Below, piece by piece: positions 54,158 to 54,968 of a stretch of 54,968 nt of DNA. The stretch's first letter is position 1, and each line of letters begins with the position of its first letter. Source of the stretch: Thiorhodococcus drewsii AZ1 (GTDB lineage Bacteria; Pseudomonadota; Gammaproteobacteria; Chromatiales; Chromatiaceae); NCBI RefSeq assembly GCF_000224065.1, contig NZ_AFWT01000030.1, positions 1-54,968 on the forward strand. The letters are read 5' to 3'. The position numbers and the translations under genes were made by a program. The notes beneath the pieces are model-generated. The model ran no database searches and was not told where the DNA came from. It saw only the letters and a list, made by a program, of their open reading frames with translations.

Positions 54158-54337
54158 TCAAGAATACAGCGATCTAACTTCACCAACTTCTTGATAAGAA
54201 GGTTCAAGATCGCATTTGTAGCAAAGAGACGGCAATTCCGAGTCCTTAATAAAGCCATTACGGACCGCCTCAAATGCCGCCCCAAGCCAAATACTTTCGA
54301 TACTACTTGCTCTCACATCACCCATACTATACCCGTT
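54158..54337 (-). pseudogene. SPASM-type radical SAM protein, C-terminal remnant
   Basis: A 59-codon minus-strand frame has no upstream start (stop at 54338-54340). It contains GDVRASSIESIWLGAAFEAV and then LPSLCYKCDL. That is the pattern of SPASM/twitch tails: G.....S...IW.G..F..R..., then P..C..C. The radical SAM core would lie to the right but is replaced by the IS630 element. It ends 33 bases before the methyltransferase ATG, so they were probably cotranscribed. The rest of 54125-54400 shows nothing else convincing. Confidence 0.6.
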
Positions 54338-54400
54338 TCATACGAATTTTCGGCTCAGGCTCCCTCGTTAACCGTCTGCCCGCCATGGTAATCTCCAGGC

Positions 54401-54968
54401 ATGAACGACTACCGACTGAGCGATGAAGAGCTGGCTGAGCTGCGTGCGGCCCACCGCAGGGTGCGCGACATCCGCGAAGCTTACCGCATCAATGCGGTCA
54501 TTCTGCTTGGTCAGGGTCGTGGGGTGAAGGACATTGCCGATGCACTGCTGCTGGACCCTGAGACGGTGCGCAGCTATTTCAAGCGCTACCAGAAGGGCGG
54601 CCTTGATGAGCTGCTGCGCATGAGCTATGTGGGCAGTGAAGCGTTGCTCGATAGCACCCAGTTGCGTGAGCTGGATGCGCATCTGCAGAGCACGCTGTAT
54701 CAAACTGCAGCGGACGTGGCGCGCTACGTCGAGCAAAGCTGGGACGTGCGCTACACACCCAGCGGCATGAACGCGCTGCTGCATCGCCTCGGCTACGTCT
54801 ACAAGAAACCGACGCTGCTGCCAGGCAAGCATCAGCCGGTCGAGGTTCAGGAGGCGTTTGTCTCCAAGTACCAGGATTTCAAGGACAAAAAGTCCGAAAA
54901 GGACGTGATTGTCTTCATGGACGCGGTTCACCCGCAGCACAATCCGGTGCTTGGCTGCGGCTGGATCA
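54401..54968 (+). mobile_element. IS630-family transposase, N-terminal part (runs off window end)
   Basis: From ATG 54401 the frame is open to the window end (189 codons). It starts MNDYRLSDEELAELRAAHRR and has an HTH segment around ILLGQGRGVKDIADALLLDP, a linker with YTPSGMNALLHRLGYVYKKP, and the first catalytic Asp in VIVFMDAVHPQHNP. That is the IS630/Tc1-like DDE pattern. It abuts the truncated radical SAM gene, with the IS left end probably between 54338 and 54400. Confidence 0.88.

Noticed and set aside
54191-54391. Plus-strand frame of 66 codons
   Set aside because: It is opposite to the SPASM-like fragment and has no recognisable feature.
54368-54940. Minus-strand frame of 190 codons
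   Set aside because: It is antisense to the IS630 transposase, which has the HTH and the first catalytic Asp on the plus strand.
1-54968. CRISPR arrays, rRNA genes and riboswitches
   Set aside because: I saw no regularly spaced direct repeats, rRNA signatures or known aptamer motifs by eye.

Overview
The window looks like a GC-rich gammaproteobacterial chromosome. The IspG, MazG, TcdA, YdcH, YaiL-like DUF2058, OmpH, ArfB and DUF349 genes fit that class. A purple sulfur bacterium of the Chromatiaceae type is my best guess, but that is inference and no phototrophy gene is present.

Layout. (1) About 1-3700 is an AT-richer accessory block: the end of an IS4-type transposase, a tightly overlapping DUF6311-GtrA-GtrB cassette likely to glycosylate a surface polymer, and an IS481 transposase remnant. 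(2) About 3720-23580 is housekeeping: a Pat-like protein acetyltransferase divergent from an HDAC-family deacetylase, a photolyase, a TcdA-TatD-NYN-DUF2058 group, OmpH, YdcH, a YcbL-like metallo-beta-lactamase-fold hydrolase, a large DUF349 protein, a universal stress protein, a dienelactone-hydrolase-type enzyme, ArfB, a GlcG-like protein, IspG, a Nudix enzyme and MazG. It ends in two identical tRNA-Arg(ACG) genes with a near-consensus promoter and a strong terminator. (3) About 23640-26010 is a ruined type I restriction-modification locus: a frameshifted and internally deleted hsdR, an intact HTH-regulator/nucleotidyltransferase pair with a palindromic operator, and an hsdM cut off after about 22 codons. 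(4) 26301-53258 is a 27-kb lipopeptide assembly line. (5) About 53300 to the end is AT-rich: a SAM methyltransferase, the tail of a SPASM-type radical SAM protein, and an IS630 transposase that runs off the window.

The assembly line is the main discovery. Its central 4605-residue enzyme reads FAAL-ACP-KS-AT-ACP-aminotransferase-C-PCP-C-C-A-PCP-C. The front half is the architecture known from iturin/mycosubtilin synthetases, which make a beta-amino fatty acid starter. Downstream lie a stand-alone asparagine synthetase and a 2416-residue NRPS, A-PCP-C-A(methyltransferase)-PCP-E. The only thioesterase is on the upstream 1250-residue C-A-PCP-TE protein, so gene order does not match assembly order. 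The inferred order is 4605-aa, then 2416-aa, then 1250-aa enzyme. The inferred product is a beta-amino-fatty-acyl pentapeptide: residue 1 unknown (module without an A domain), residue 2 Thr-like, residue 3 unknown, residue 4 aromatic, probably D-configured and methylated, residue 5 Asp or Asn. Oddities are the A-less first module, tandem C domains, and a PRMT-like rather than ordinary N-methyltransferase domain inside an A domain. No phosphopantetheinyl transferase, MbtH protein, exporter or cluster regulator is visible.
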